This document shows positions 56,617 to 64,000 of a DNA stretch of 64,000 bases, one piece after another. The notes beneath the pieces are model-generated. The model ran no database searches, was not told where the DNA came from, and saw only the letters and a program-made list of their open reading frames with translations. This DNA comes from an uncultured Trichococcus sp. (GTDB lineage: Bacteria; Bacillota; Bacilli; Lactobacillales; Aerococcaceae), in the NCBI RefSeq assembly GCF_963667775.1, contig NZ_OY764015.1, forward strand, positions 1,195,168-1,259,167. The letters are read 5' to 3'. Made by a program: the position numbers and the translations under genes. Positions within the stretch are counted from its first letter, which is position 1. Each line of letters begins with the position of its first letter.

Positions 56617-56994
56617 CTATCCTCTTACAAGAAAATAAATGCGCAAGAACACCAACATGTAATAAAAAAGCAACGCCATCAAAAAAAGTATTTTAATGAA
56701 ATAACGATAAAACTGCTTCGGCCGGTGATTCTTTTTGCGTAGGTCGAAATACAGCGTCTGCAGCATCCCGATGAAGCAAGCCGCCAGCAAGAAATGCGGC
56801 AACAGCGAATAGGTCAAACTGTAGACACTAAGCAGATGGATGCCTACCAGCAGAAACGGCAAGACGACATCCGCAACCGTCAGTTGGATCATTTGCTTGT
56901 ACCTGAGATACGGCCTGAAAAATTTATTGATCAGAATGATTTCTAAAATCGGGAAAACATACAAGAGAATTTCAGAATAGTGGAAGTTTTGCAT
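56617..56994 (-). CDS. DUF3397-like membrane protein
   Basis: A 125-residue protein with four hydrophobic spans (about 6-22, 38-60, 64-80 and 98-122), strongly basic between them. Function unknown. DUF3397 proteins lie just upstream of mraZ in many Lactobacillales, which supports the call; here the glycosyltransferase gene is inserted between the two. ATG 56994 follows AAGGAGCG. Confidence 0.75.
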   Translation of the reverse strand: MQNFHYSEILLYVFPILEIILINKFFRPYLRYKQMIQLTVADVVLPFLLVGIHLLSVYSLTYSLLPHFLLAACFIGMLQTLYFDLRKKNHRPKQFYRYFIKILFLMALLFYYMLVFLRIYFLVRG

Positions 56995-57085
56995 CCCAAC
57001 GCTCCTTTACGAAAATATGGCGTCCATGCCGCATAAACACATTTTACCTCATTCCGGAAAAATATGCTTCCTGAAAAAAAGGAAC

Positions 57086-57120
57086 AAAAAAAGTCAGCAG
57101 AAAATTCATTCTGCTGACTG
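57086..57120 (-). terminator. yceD-rpmF terminator
   Basis: AGTCAGCAG (57092-57100) with CTGCTGACT (57111-57119), T-run of the minus strand at 57085-57091. Confidence 0.85.
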
Positions 57121-57143
57121 GAATTGCGGATGGCATTTCATGA

Positions 57144-57323
57144 TTAGTTTGTTTTTTCAACAACTGCTTCTCCATCATAGTAACCGCATGATGCGCAAAC
57201 GTGGTGGCTCTTTTTCAATTCGCCACAGTTAGGGCATGCGTTCAAGCCTGGAATCGCTAACTTGTAATGTGTACGTCTTTTTGCTTTTCTCGCTTTAGAT
57301 GTTCTTCTTTTAGGTACTGCCAT
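57144..57323 (-). CDS. rpmF: 50S ribosomal protein L32
   Basis: A 59-residue L32, short enough to be missed by length filters. It starts [17 protein letters not shown] and has a four-Cys zinc site (CPNCG and CASCG, Cys 30, 33, 43 and 46), the zinc-binding C+ form. An AGGGAGGTG site precedes the ATG. It follows yceD by 59 bases, the standard yceD-rpmF pair. Confidence 0.97.
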   Translation of the reverse strand: MAVPKRRTSKARKAKRRTHYKLAIPGLNACPNCGELKKSHHVCASCGYYDGEAVVEKTN

Positions 57324-57382
57324 TTCCTTACACCTCCCTGTATTAATCGCTGTATTTATTTAAAAAATCAGCGTCAAAAATT

Positions 57383-57940
57383 TCACTCTGTTTTTCCTTC
57401 GTCTTCTAACAGGGCCTTCAGACCAGCTAATCGCGGATCGATCTGATCGGTTTTTTCCTCTTGTCTCTTTCTTGCGAAAGATTCTTCGGAAACAACTTCC
57501 CATTCAGCGCCACTAGGCATTTCCTCGGACACCATCTCTTCCGGCGTGAACACTTGTAGAGGCAAGTTCAGTAGAATGTTGTCCTCGATAGCGGGGACCA
57601 GATTCACTTCATCGCCTTCAAGCGGCAGCACGACTTCCGCAGGATTATCCTGCTCGAGATAGAGTGATTCACTTTCAGTGTACACTTCTTCGATTGCTAT
57701 TTGCAAGGGTACATCAACTAATTCCAACGACCTTGACGAAGGCAGGGTAATCGTTAAATCGATTCGGAAATTGGCAAGCACAGAATGATTTTCGTATAAT
57801 AAGAAACCTTCCGCCTTAATCGGCGACACTGCCTTGATTTCATTATTTCTTTGCATCAATGAACTTTCCCGGTCTATCGTCCGAGAGAAATAGTACGGTT
57901 CACCACGATGTTCTTGTAATTCTTTTAATGGCCACTTCAT
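57383..57940 (-). CDS. yceD: YceD/DUF177 protein
   Basis: A 185-residue protein of the YceD family, associated with 23S rRNA and L32 in bacteria and chloroplasts. The N-terminal MKWPLKELQEHRGEPYYFSRTID and the Cys-poor C-terminus with DPRLAGLKALLE are typical. ATG 57940 is used, six bases after AGGGGTG; an ATG two codons upstream overlaps that site. A perfect-consensus promoter is at 57969-57997. Co-transcribed with rpmF. Confidence 0.93.
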   Translation of the reverse strand: MKWPLKELQEHRGEPYYFSRTIDRESSLMQRNNEIKAVSPIKAEGFLLYENHSVLANFRIDLTITLPSSRSLELVDVPLQIAIEEVYTESESLYLEQDNPAEVVLPLEGDEVNLVPAIEDNILLNLPLQVFTPEEMVSEEMPSGAEWEVVSEESFARKRQEEKTDQIDPRLAGLKALLEDEGKTE

Positions 57941-57968
57941 TTCCATCACCCCTAAAATAACAAATTGA

Positions 57969-57997
57969 ATTATACTAGTGAAAAAAACCTTTGTCAA
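57969..57997 (-). promoter_or_regulatory. yceD-rpmF promoter
   Basis: TTGACA (57992-57997) and TATAAT (57969-57974), both perfect consensus with 17-base spacing. Confidence 0.9.
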
Positions 57998-58034
57998 TGT
58001 ATTTTCCTTTACATCCAAAAAGGAAAACGTTTTT

Positions 58035-58739
58035 TTACGCTTTTAATTCTTTGGCCAACGTGATCGTTTTGTCCAAAAGCACCTTTTCCGCGTCGACGAC
58101 CGGATAGCGTTGTTCCTCATCTTCACTGTTCATCAACGAAACTTCCGTGCAGCCCAACAATACAATGTCCGCACCGCAATTTTTGAAGTCTTCCAAAATT
58201 TCGTAATACAAAGGGAAAAACAAATGTGATCGCTCTTTGATATAATAATAAATCATTTTATTGATCTTGTCTTGTAATTCCCTGTCCGGCAATACCACTT
58301 GGTACCCTTTCTCAATAAGCCGATTTTCGTAGATACGGCTCTGATGTGTTCCCTCAGTGGCAAATAATCCGACTTTTTTTGCGCCCTCATAATGTTCCGC
58401 AATATAGTCGACCGTCAGATCGATCATATTCAGAATCGGAATAGTCGTTTCCTTTTGAATATCATCGAAGAAATAATGGATCGTATTGCAGGGCATGATG
58501 ATGAATTCCGGCCGAAGAAGATTCAACATATGAACATCTTCTATCACCGCTTCCACAGGATTCGGTTTGGCCGGATCCAAAATATATTCCGTACGATCGG
58601 GAATATCAGCGTGATTCATCAGAATGTAATTGAAATAATCCTGGTCGTTTTCGGGGAAATGACGTTTGTTCATTTCAACGAGAAAGTTGGTCGTCGCCAG
58701 CGTTCCCATCCCTCCAAGAATACCAAAAAATTTTTTCAT
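58035..58739 (-). CDS. racD: Aspartate racemase family protein
   Basis: A 234-residue cofactor-independent Asp/Glu/hydantoin racemase. GILGGMGTLATTNF (6-19) is the substrate-binding start. The two catalytic Cys are in PCNTIHYFF (about 82) and LGCTEVSLM (about 193), so the pair is intact. It is encoded 41 bases after an ATP-grasp ligase of the D-aspartate ligase type. The natural role is therefore to supply D-Asp for the peptidoglycan cross-bridge. A role in bulk amino-acid catabolism is less likely. Confidence 0.9.
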   Translation of the reverse strand: MKKFFGILGGMGTLATTNFLVEMNKRHFPENDQDYFNYILMNHADIPDRTEYILDPAKPNPVEAVIEDVHMLNLLRPEFIIMPCNTIHYFFDDIQKETTIPILNMIDLTVDYIAEHYEGAKKVGLFATEGTHQSRIYENRLIEKGYQVVLPDRELQDKINKMIYYYIKERSHLFFPLYYEILEDFKNCGADIVLLGCTEVSLMNSEDEEQRYPVVDAEKVLLDKTITLAKELKA

Positions 58740-58780
58740 CCTTTCTCATCCCTCGTTTCCCGTTTGTTTCTTGATTCAGG

Positions 58781-59998
58781 TCATTCCTCTGGCGGATGCG
58801 CTCTGAATTTTTTGTAATAGTTGAATTTGGAAGCCAACACATAGAATTTTCTTTTTGGGCTGACTTCAAAAGGCGCATCCAAAGGGTGCACGACTTTCCC
58901 TTCTTTGTACAGCTCCTTTACTTTTTTCCGCAACACATCGGACTCGAGATACTTCAGCAAAAGGTTCTTTGGCGTCATCGTGAACAAGGCTTCATTCGTG
59001 TTGATGGTCACCCCAAGTTTTTTCTTGGCGATGTAATCTTCAACATAGTATTTCGCGACATTATTCCCGCTGGCGGTGACATAATAATTGCTGACGCCAA
59101 GGCGCCCGTTCAGTTCAAAGAAAACATAGTCATCTTTGCGCTTATCGTACTTCACGTCAAAATTGGAGAAGCCATAAAACTCGGTTTCCGCAATCAATTT
59201 TTGAACGGAAGCAACAATCTTCTGCTCTTCCCTGGCCCAGATTGTCAGGTGGTTGCCGATGGCGGATGGCGTATGGTCCTCCAAGAGGATGTGGCCGAAT
59301 GCAATCAGCTTGATTTCCTTGTCCCGAGGCGATGTGTAGACCGTCACGACGCCAAGATAGGTATCATCACCGGGCACGTACTCCTGCAGGATCAGGTTGT
59401 CTGTATAGCCGTTGTCACGCACCAAATGATAGATGCGTTCAAGATCCTTTTCATCCCGTCCGATGAAGACTTTTTCTTTGCCGTCAAAATGCAGTCCCTG
59501 GTACATGATGGCATTCGCAGGCTTGATGATGATCGGAAATTCAAACGGCAAATCAAGAGAAAATTCATCCATGACTACAGTCTTCGGATAGGGAACGCCT
59601 GCTTTTTCACAGATGGCGTAAAAACTTTCCTTATTGGTCGCCCGCAGGAAGACGGGCTCATCCACATACGGAATGATCCAATCATCACCGAAGCGGTCTT
59701 TCGTCCGGATCAGCAGTTCCGCATAGCGGTCATCTGCCCCGAAGATAATTTTTTTCATATTCGGATAGTCACGGCCGATTTGTTGGATGGTCTCAAAAAA
59801 AAGATCCAGGTCATCGATTCCCGGTTGGATGTAATGCTTGATGATGCGGGAATTGCCGATAGGACCTATGATTATCGGGCTGATAAGATTCGTTTTAACT
59901 TGGTACGCTTCATAGAAAGCTCTCGCCAAACTATAGGCTCCTCTGTTCCCCCCTACGATTACGGGAACGAAACTGACGGAGTTGGCTTCTTCGCTCAT
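58781..59998 (-). CDS. ATP-grasp ligase, probable D-aspartate ligase for the peptidoglycan cross-bridge
   Basis: A 405-residue ATP-grasp enzyme. The N-terminal FVPVIVGGNRGAYSLARAFYE resembles the start of Asl-fm of Enterococcus faecium, as I recall it. The ATP-grasp core shows FPIIIKPANAIMY (about 151-163), ILQEYVPGDD and the metal-binding FFELNGRLGVSN (about 290-301). Asl enzymes add D-Asp to the epsilon-amine of Lys3 of UDP-MurNAc-pentapeptide. The partner racemase gene directly downstream strongly supports this. Promoter at 60062-60090. Confidence 0.85.
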   Translation of the reverse strand: MSEEANSVSFVPVIVGGNRGAYSLARAFYEAYQVKTNLISPIIIGPIGNSRIIKHYIQPGIDDLDLFFETIQQIGRDYPNMKKIIFGADDRYAELLIRTKDRFGDDWIIPYVDEPVFLRATNKESFYAICEKAGVPYPKTVVMDEFSLDLPFEFPIIIKPANAIMYQGLHFDGKEKVFIGRDEKDLERIYHLVRDNGYTDNLILQEYVPGDDTYLGVVTVYTSPRDKEIKLIAFGHILLEDHTPSAIGNHLTIWAREEQKIVASVQKLIAETEFYGFSNFDVKYDKRKDDYVFFELNGRLGVSNYYVTASGNNVAKYYVEDYIAKKKLGVTINTNEALFTMTPKNLLLKYLESDVLRKKVKELYKEGKVVHPLDAPFEVSPKRKFYVLASKFNYYKKFRAHPPEE

Positions 59999-60061
59999 TT
60001 GATTGTCCTCCTTAGTGCCTAGAACCGAACATTAAAGACTCTAGCATCTATTAACTTATCC

Positions 60062-60090
60062 ATTATATTTCTTTGGTTGTGGCCCGTCAA
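60062..60090 (-). promoter_or_regulatory. Promoter of the D-Asp ligase-racemase operon
   Basis: TTGACG (60085-60090) and TATAAT (60062-60067) on the minus strand, 17 bases apart. Confidence 0.8.
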
Positions 60091-60140
60091 ACGCTTCTTG
60101 CGATTTTTCATTAAAGTTTTCATTAAATTCCGGGAACGTC

Positions 60141-61358
60141 TTATTTCAGATTATGCAGATCATTTCGGATGTAAATGGGTGACCGGGTGAAATTCTGCTC
60201 CTCCAAAGTCGGAATGGCCCCCAAACGATAGATGCGGTCACTTCGGATTTCCAGCTGCAAGTCCGCTTTGTGTGGCTCACGTACTTTCGTGATGATCGGG
60301 GTCTCCGTATTTTTTTTCAAAGCGTTCAGATAGCGTCTTCCGGCCTCCGTAAATCCGAGCAAGCGGATAGTGTCCGCTTTTTCCTGGAAGGCGGCCGCTT
60401 CCGCTTTGGTTATCCCCAACAAAATATAGGAACAGACCCGCTGCAACCGGGCCCATGTCCAGCGCTTGTTTTTCATGCGCCGAATGAAGGTCATAAAATC
60501 AGCGGCATCCTCAGCCTCTTTTTTCAGCCTGTATTCGATACCTTCTTCGACTTGATAGATGTTGCGGAGTTCCGCATGCGAAAGCAGCATAAGCTGATAT
60601 TGCAGCATCCCCCAGTAAGGGGCCCAATCAAGCAGAGGACGCCTCTGCAGCACCTCTAACGTTTCTTGCGGCACAAACCTGCCCATGTACTTCGTTTTGG
60701 CTTCCTTCCCGTGGTGGAGCGCCCATTCGCGAATGGCGGTCCCACTTGCGAATTCTTGTCCGAAAAAGTCGCTGTCGTTATGTCCGGCACCTCGTCTGAG
60801 CACAATGGCCGTTTCCATCGGTTCGGGGAACTGTTCGTTTTCTTTGACATATGCCAGCCCGAGCTGATTGTTAGGTGTTGAAAAGGAAATGGCAGAACCT
60901 TGTGGGCGCAGGACCTCGGCAATGGCCGTTTCCAGTTGCGCAGCGTAGGTTCTGCCATCATTTCGGTAAGTCTGAAAAATCCGATCGATTTCCGATCCGT
61001 GTTCGCGCAAGAAGCGGCTGTGCGAAATGAAATCTTCCGCCGTTCCTTCTTCAGCACCGAATGCAAAGGCATCGCACTGCATCGCCTGCAACAAGCGGAT
61101 GCCTGCCTTTGCGAACAGATCCGCGGACTGCACACTTGCTAGTACGGGCATCTCCACAACAATATCCGCTCCGTTCCGCAAAGCGATTTCCGCACGCGTC
61201 CATTTATCCAACAAAGCGGGCGCACCCCTTTGAACAAAATTCCCGCTCATTGCAACAACCATGACATCACTGCCGGTCATCCGCTTGGCTTCCGACAATT
61301 GATAGCGATGCCCATTGTGGAAAGGATTATATTCTGCGATTACGCCACAGACTTTCAT
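60141..61358 (-). CDS. tmcAL: tRNA(Met) cytidine acetate ligase TmcAL
   Basis: A 405-residue YlbM-family enzyme that acetylates N4 of the wobble C34 of elongator tRNA-Met using acetate and ATP. GVIAEYNPFHNGH (5-17) is the nucleotidyl-transfer HxGH-like site. The following VVAMSGNFVQRGAPALLDKWTR segment is equally conserved. The acetate requirement fits an acetogenic metabolism (ackA in the same window), though that is only suggestive. It follows the methyltransferase by 54 bases. Confidence 0.95.
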   Translation of the reverse strand: MKVCGVIAEYNPFHNGHRYQLSEAKRMTGSDVMVVAMSGNFVQRGAPALLDKWTRAEIALRNGADIVVEMPVLASVQSADLFAKAGIRLLQAMQCDAFAFGAEEGTAEDFISHSRFLREHGSEIDRIFQTYRNDGRTYAAQLETAIAEVLRPQGSAISFSTPNNQLGLAYVKENEQFPEPMETAIVLRRGAGHNDSDFFGQEFASGTAIREWALHHGKEAKTKYMGRFVPQETLEVLQRRPLLDWAPYWGMLQYQLMLLSHAELRNIYQVEEGIEYRLKKEAEDAADFMTFIRRMKNKRWTWARLQRVCSYILLGITKAEAAAFQEKADTIRLLGFTEAGRRYLNALKKNTETPIITKVREPHKADLQLEIRSDRIYRLGAIPTLEEQNFTRSPIYIRNDLHNLK

Positions 61359-61412
61359 CGAAGCCCCCCTTTGTTTTCATTTATGGTTGCACAGGTTTTT
61401 GTCCCGGTTTGC

Positions 61413-62156
61413 TTAAGCTTTACGACAGGCAAAAAACCAGCGCGGACTGTCCTCGCGCACTTCGGATTCACCGAATTCGGCTGTAGCCGTCACTTCGGTG
61501 AATCCTGCTTCTCTGAGCAGCCGCTTGTAGACTTCCAACGGATAGGTGCGTTCGCGATGGTATTCCGAATGGCGTTCAAACAATTCCGGATTACTTTGGG
61601 ATCCCACGAAGAAAGTCAGATCATGCTCGACACTGTTTGCAGCTTCACCGGCAAAACTTTCCCAGAGGAAGGCTCCCGCTTCATCCTGATAGATGTATTG
61701 ATATCCCGGAAAAACGTCATTCACTTGATGCATCGAGTGGACGTCGAACAAAAAAACACCGCCAGGTCCGAGATTCCGGATGACGCTTTGAAAGACTTCC
61801 GCCACTTCAGCTTCATCAGACATGTAGCAAAGAGAATCAGAGAAGCACGTCACGACGTCAAAATCCCCCATCGGCTCCAGGGAACGCATATCCCCCACAG
61901 CCAAAGAAAGCTTAACGCCTTCTTCCTGCATGCGATTGTAGGCAAGCGAAAGCATTTCGTCGGAGAGATCGACACCTGTCACCCGATGGCCTTTTTTTGC
62001 CAATTCCACTGCGATCTTCCCTGTTCCGCAAGCCAGTTCCATGATGTTCAGACCGGATTTTCCGGCTGTATATTTTTCAACATAAAGAAGCCAGCTGTCG
62101 TAGACAGACTGGTCCATTATTTCATCATAGTAATGGGCAAAGATGTCGTAACTCAT
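61413..62156 (-). CDS. Class I SAM-dependent methyltransferase (YqeM-like)
   Basis: A 247-residue methyltransferase. Motif I is IMELACGTGKIAVELAKKGH (about 40-59), followed by the acidic VTGVDLSDEML. The substrate is unknown. ATG 62156 overlaps the rsfS stop (ATGA), and the order yhbY-nadD-yqeK-rsfS-yqeM matches Bacillus. Longer upstream frames would lie inside rsfS and are rejected. Confidence 0.9.
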   Translation of the reverse strand: MSYDIFAHYYDEIMDQSVYDSWLLYVEKYTAGKSGLNIMELACGTGKIAVELAKKGHRVTGVDLSDEMLSLAYNRMQEEGVKLSLAVGDMRSLEPMGDFDVVTCFSDSLCYMSDEAEVAEVFQSVIRNLGPGGVFLFDVHSMHQVNDVFPGYQYIYQDEAGAFLWESFAGEAANSVEHDLTFFVGSQSNPELFERHSEYHRERTYPLEVYKRLLREAGFTEVTATAEFGESEVREDSPRWFFACRKA

Positions 62157-62518
62157 TGCTCTGTGACCATCCCTGAGATGTCGACCATAGGCGCATCGCT
62201 CCATAATTTTTCGATGTTGTAATAACCGCGTTCCTCGTGGTTGAACACATGCACGATGACGTCGTTCAGATCGATCAATGTCCATTTGCCTGAATCTTTG
62301 CCTTCAACATTTTTGATTTCGCCTTTGTTTTTGTATACGTTCTCCACGATCGATTCAACGATTGCAGCGACTTGCTTTTCATTGCGGCCGTTCATGACGA
62401 CAAAGTAATCACCGATCGATGTCAACCCGCGCACATCCAATGCCATGATATCCTGAGCCAATTTGTCATCTGCAGCTTTAACCACTACTTCCAATAATTC
62501 TTCACTTGTTAATTTCAT
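62153..62518 (-). CDS. rsfS: Ribosomal silencing factor RsfS
   Basis: A 121-residue protein that binds L14 and blocks joining of 30S and 50S subunits in starved cells. The core KAQDIMALDV-type segment reads KLAQDIMALDVRGLTSIGDYFVV, then GKDSGKWTLIDLNDVIVHVF. ATG 62518 overlaps the yqeK stop (TAATG). It also overlaps the next gene, so the cluster is tightly coupled. Confidence 0.96.
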   Translation of the reverse strand: MKLTSEELLEVVVKAADDKLAQDIMALDVRGLTSIGDYFVVMNGRNEKQVAAIVESIVENVYKNKGEIKNVEGKDSGKWTLIDLNDVIVHVFNHEERGYYNIEKLWSDAPMVDISGMVTEQ

Positions 62519-63132
62519 TATGATTTCCCCACTTTTCTTTGGACCCAACTGTTGTAGACATAGATCGTGCCGGGATAAATCGGCAGCTCTTTCTTCACCA
62601 GATGGATGATTGTTTTTTCTATTTTAAAATAAGCTGCCTCGTCCAGACTGATTCCCGCCAATCTTCTGGCTTCGTCGACGCCCTTGAAAGAGCGGCCTGA
62701 TTCGATGTAATCGGCTATGAACAGGACTTTCCCGATCAGGGTCATCGTCTCCCCGCCGATTGTATGTTGGCGGATTGCGTCAAGGATAGCCTCATCCGTG
62801 ATTCCGAATACCGTTTCGGCATAATAAGCCCCGACAGGTCCATGCATGATTTCGCTGCCGTAGACGGTCATTTCGCTGTCCATCCCTTGGGACAGAACGA
62901 TTGCCTTCATGTTTTTTGGATCATGTTCTTTCGCAAAGTCGTGCAGAAGAGCGGCCAACGAGCACGCTTCCACGGATGCGCCATATTTTTCCGCCAATTC
63001 GATGGAACAGGCTTCCACCCGCAGCACATGCTGGAAACGCGATGGCTTCATCTGTCTTTCCACTTCAGCCAAAACAGCTTCCCGCGTCCACTCCGTAAAG
63101 GTCCCTGTATATGCAATCTCAGTCTTCGTCAT
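62518..63132 (-). CDS. yqeK: YqeK, HD-domain symmetrical Ap4A hydrolase-type protein
   Basis: A 204-residue HD-domain protein. The metal-binding residues are H35 (SRFQHVLRVE), HD at 64-65 (ALLHDFAKE) and later H and D residues (IMHGPVGA, IADYIESGR). Members of the family split Ap4A into two ADP. ATG 63132 lies within the last codons of nadD, giving an overlap of 14 bases. Confidence 0.94.
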   Translation of the reverse strand: MTKTEIAYTGTFTEWTREAVLAEVERQMKPSRFQHVLRVEACSIELAEKYGASVEACSLAALLHDFAKEHDPKNMKAIVLSQGMDSEMTVYGSEIMHGPVGAYYAETVFGITDEAILDAIRQHTIGGETMTLIGKVLFIADYIESGRSFKGVDEARRLAGISLDEAAYFKIEKTIIHLVKKELPIYPGTIYVYNSWVQRKVGKS

Positions 63133-63784
63133 CGAGATAAAGTCCTTCTTCCAAAATGTAATCTTTGACATCCTCTTTAACCAAATAACGGATCGAACGG
63201 CCGGTCTTGACCATTTTGCGGATTTCCGTCGAGCTGATGTCGATCAAAGGCGCATCGACCCAGATGATCGGATAGATGCTTTCCCTTCCGTATCCTGGTC
63301 TGGCAACACCGACGAACTGAACAAGTTGCACCAATTCAGCGATGCTTTTCCACTTAGGCAAGTATTCAACCATGTCCCCGCCGATGATGAAATAATAATC
63401 GGTATCCGGGTGCATGGACGTCAACAATTTCATCGTATCGATCGTAAAACTTTTGCCACCGCGCTCCAACTCGATCGTTTCGATATCGAACAACGGATTG
63501 CCCGCAATGGACAACCGCACCATCGACTCACGATGTTTCGCCGAAATCGATGCCTTTTCATCGATATGAGGCGGTTCGGCATCGGGCATGAAATAGATCT
63601 TATCCAAGCCGAGTTGCTCCCCCACCTGCTGTGCGACGATCAGATGGCCCAAATGAGGGGGACTGAAGGTCCCACCCATGATGCCGATGCGTTTCCGGTC
63701 CTGGAAAGCGATCTGCGTCTCGACTTCTGTTTCTTCGATGATCATGTAATCCGTTTGTCCGATCAAATTTAAAGTTGTGATCAA
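63119..63784 (-). CDS. nadD: Nicotinate-nucleotide adenylyltransferase NadD
   Basis: A 221-residue enzyme making NaAD from NaMN and ATP in NAD synthesis. The HxGH-type site GGTFSPPHLGH is at 37-47, and the C-terminal ISSTEIR motif is intact. A 30-residue extension precedes the usual start, as in many lactobacilli. The TTG at 63784 is chosen for its GAGGTGAG site; the internal ATG at 63745 has none. It overlaps yqeK. Confidence 0.94.
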   Translation of the reverse strand: MITTLNLIGQTDYMIIEETEVETQIAFQDRKRIGIMGGTFSPPHLGHLIVAQQVGEQLGLDKIYFMPDAEPPHIDEKASISAKHRESMVRLSIAGNPLFDIETIELERGGKSFTIDTMKLLTSMHPDTDYYFIIGGDMVEYLPKWKSIAELVQLVQFVGVARPGYGRESIYPIIWVDAPLIDISSTEIRKMVKTGRSIRYLVKEDVKDYILEEGLYLDDED

Positions 63785-63821
63785 TTTTTCTCACCTCAAT
63801 AAAATAGGAATTGGCCTGCCT

Positions 63822-64000
63822 TTAGATTTTTTCAACGACAGTCGAATAACGACGGTTCTTTTCTTTCGAGGACGGTTTGAACAACACAAGCGTGCGTCCG
63901 ATTTGTTGGACGACGTTCGCTTTCAGCTTTTCTTCGATCGTTGCAGCGACATCTTCCGTTTCCTCATCCGTGTTCTGCAAAAGCGCGATTTTCAACAATT
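63822..64000 (-). CDS. yhbY: YhbY, CRM-domain RNA-binding protein (partial)
   Basis: The C-terminal 58-59 residues, cut by the right edge of the window. The visible part ends RTLVLFKPSSKEKNRR and VVEKI, typical of YhbY, the CRM-domain protein of ribosome assembly. The gene would continue to the right. It lies 37 bases upstream of nadD in the expected order. Confidence 0.88.
   Translation of the reverse strand, partial: LLKIALLQNTDEETEDVAATIEEKLKANVVQQIGRTLVLFKPSSKEKNRRYSTVVEKI

Noticed and set aside
58000-58032. A terminator-like hairpin with T-run on the plus strand after racD
   Set aside because: There is no plus-strand gene to terminate; on the minus strand it lacks a T-run, so it was not called.
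58796-60022. A 408-codon open frame on the plus strand opposite the D-Asp ligase gene
   Set aside because: It lacks a ribosome site and any recognisable domain, and the minus-strand frame has a clear ATP-grasp fold, promoter and partner gene.
61230-62222. A 330-codon plus-strand open frame over tmcAL and the methyltransferase
   Set aside because: It is antisense to two conserved genes and has no homology-like features; such long antisense frames occur throughout this window because of codon bias.
62157-62285. A longer N-terminus for the YqeM-like methyltransferase
   Set aside because: It would lie inside rsfS, read as non-conserved sequence, and the ATGA overlap at 62156 gives a natural start.
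1-64000. CRISPR arrays, tRNA or rRNA genes, prophage or restriction-modification islands
   Set aside because: No regularly spaced direct repeats, cloverleaf sequences, rRNA segments, integrase, phage or endonuclease genes were seen on either strand.

Overview
The window reads as an ordinary chromosomal stretch of a low-to-mid GC Gram-positive of the Lactobacillales. The evidence is the gene order of the division/cell-wall cluster, T-box leaders on valS and ileS, an L27 with a Prp-cleaved N-terminus beside prp, the yhbY-nadD-yqeK-rsfS cluster, and a D-aspartate ligase/aspartate racemase pair typical of bacteria with D-Asp in the peptidoglycan cross-bridge. A Carnobacteriaceae genus such as Trichococcus fits best, but this is inference from gene content. 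No tRNA, rRNA, CRISPR array, prophage or recognisable transposase was seen.

Layout. 1-2.6 kb (+): rarA, a 6S-like RNA, a small membrane protein and a universal stress protein. 2.6-3.1 kb: a structured repeat (copy A). 3.1-6.5 kb (-): ytxK-ackA, and rplU-prp-rpmA behind an L21-type leader. 6.7-11.4 kb (-): an MFS transporter and a polar amino-acid ABC transporter with two binding proteins, behind a T-box whose specifier reads CAC (His). 11.5-14.4 kb (-): mreBCD and a cold-shock gene. 14.6-20.4 kb (-): valS (Val T-box)-folC-HAD phosphatase-radC. 20.4-25.3 kb (-): tpx, cysteine desulfurase-thiI, ezrA. 25.5-26.3 kb (+): rpsD with a structured leader, then a short second copy (B) of the structured repeat. 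26.6-34.6 kb (-): a DUF1054 protein, a Fur-box-controlled siderophore ABC transporter in yclNOPQ order, a HerA-like ATPase, mtn, an unknown membrane-anchored protein and a Nudix hydrolase. 34.8-37.3 kb (+): xpaC-telA and a GlsB-type membrane protein. 37.4-37.7 kb (-): a second cold-shock gene.

37.9-57.0 kb (-) is the dcw cluster, read from high to low coordinate: DUF3397 protein, GT4 glycosyltransferase, mraZ, rsmH, ftsL, pbp2x-like, mraY, murD, murG, divIB, ftsA, ftsZ, yggS/ylmE, sepF, yggT/ylmG, ylmH, divIVA, ileS (with its own Ile T-box). 57.1-60 kb (-): yceD-rpmF and the D-Asp ligase/racemase operon. 60.1-64 kb (-): tmcAL and the yhbY-nadD-yqeK-rsfS-methyltransferase cluster, with yhbY cut by the window edge.

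Most genes are housekeeping. The less ordinary material lies between genes. There is a two-copy structured repeat with a conserved loop, and a 6S-like RNA placed exactly where a lacto-usp RNA would be. A His-type T-box governs a transporter with duplicated binding proteins, and four phased MraZ-type repeats precede mraZ.
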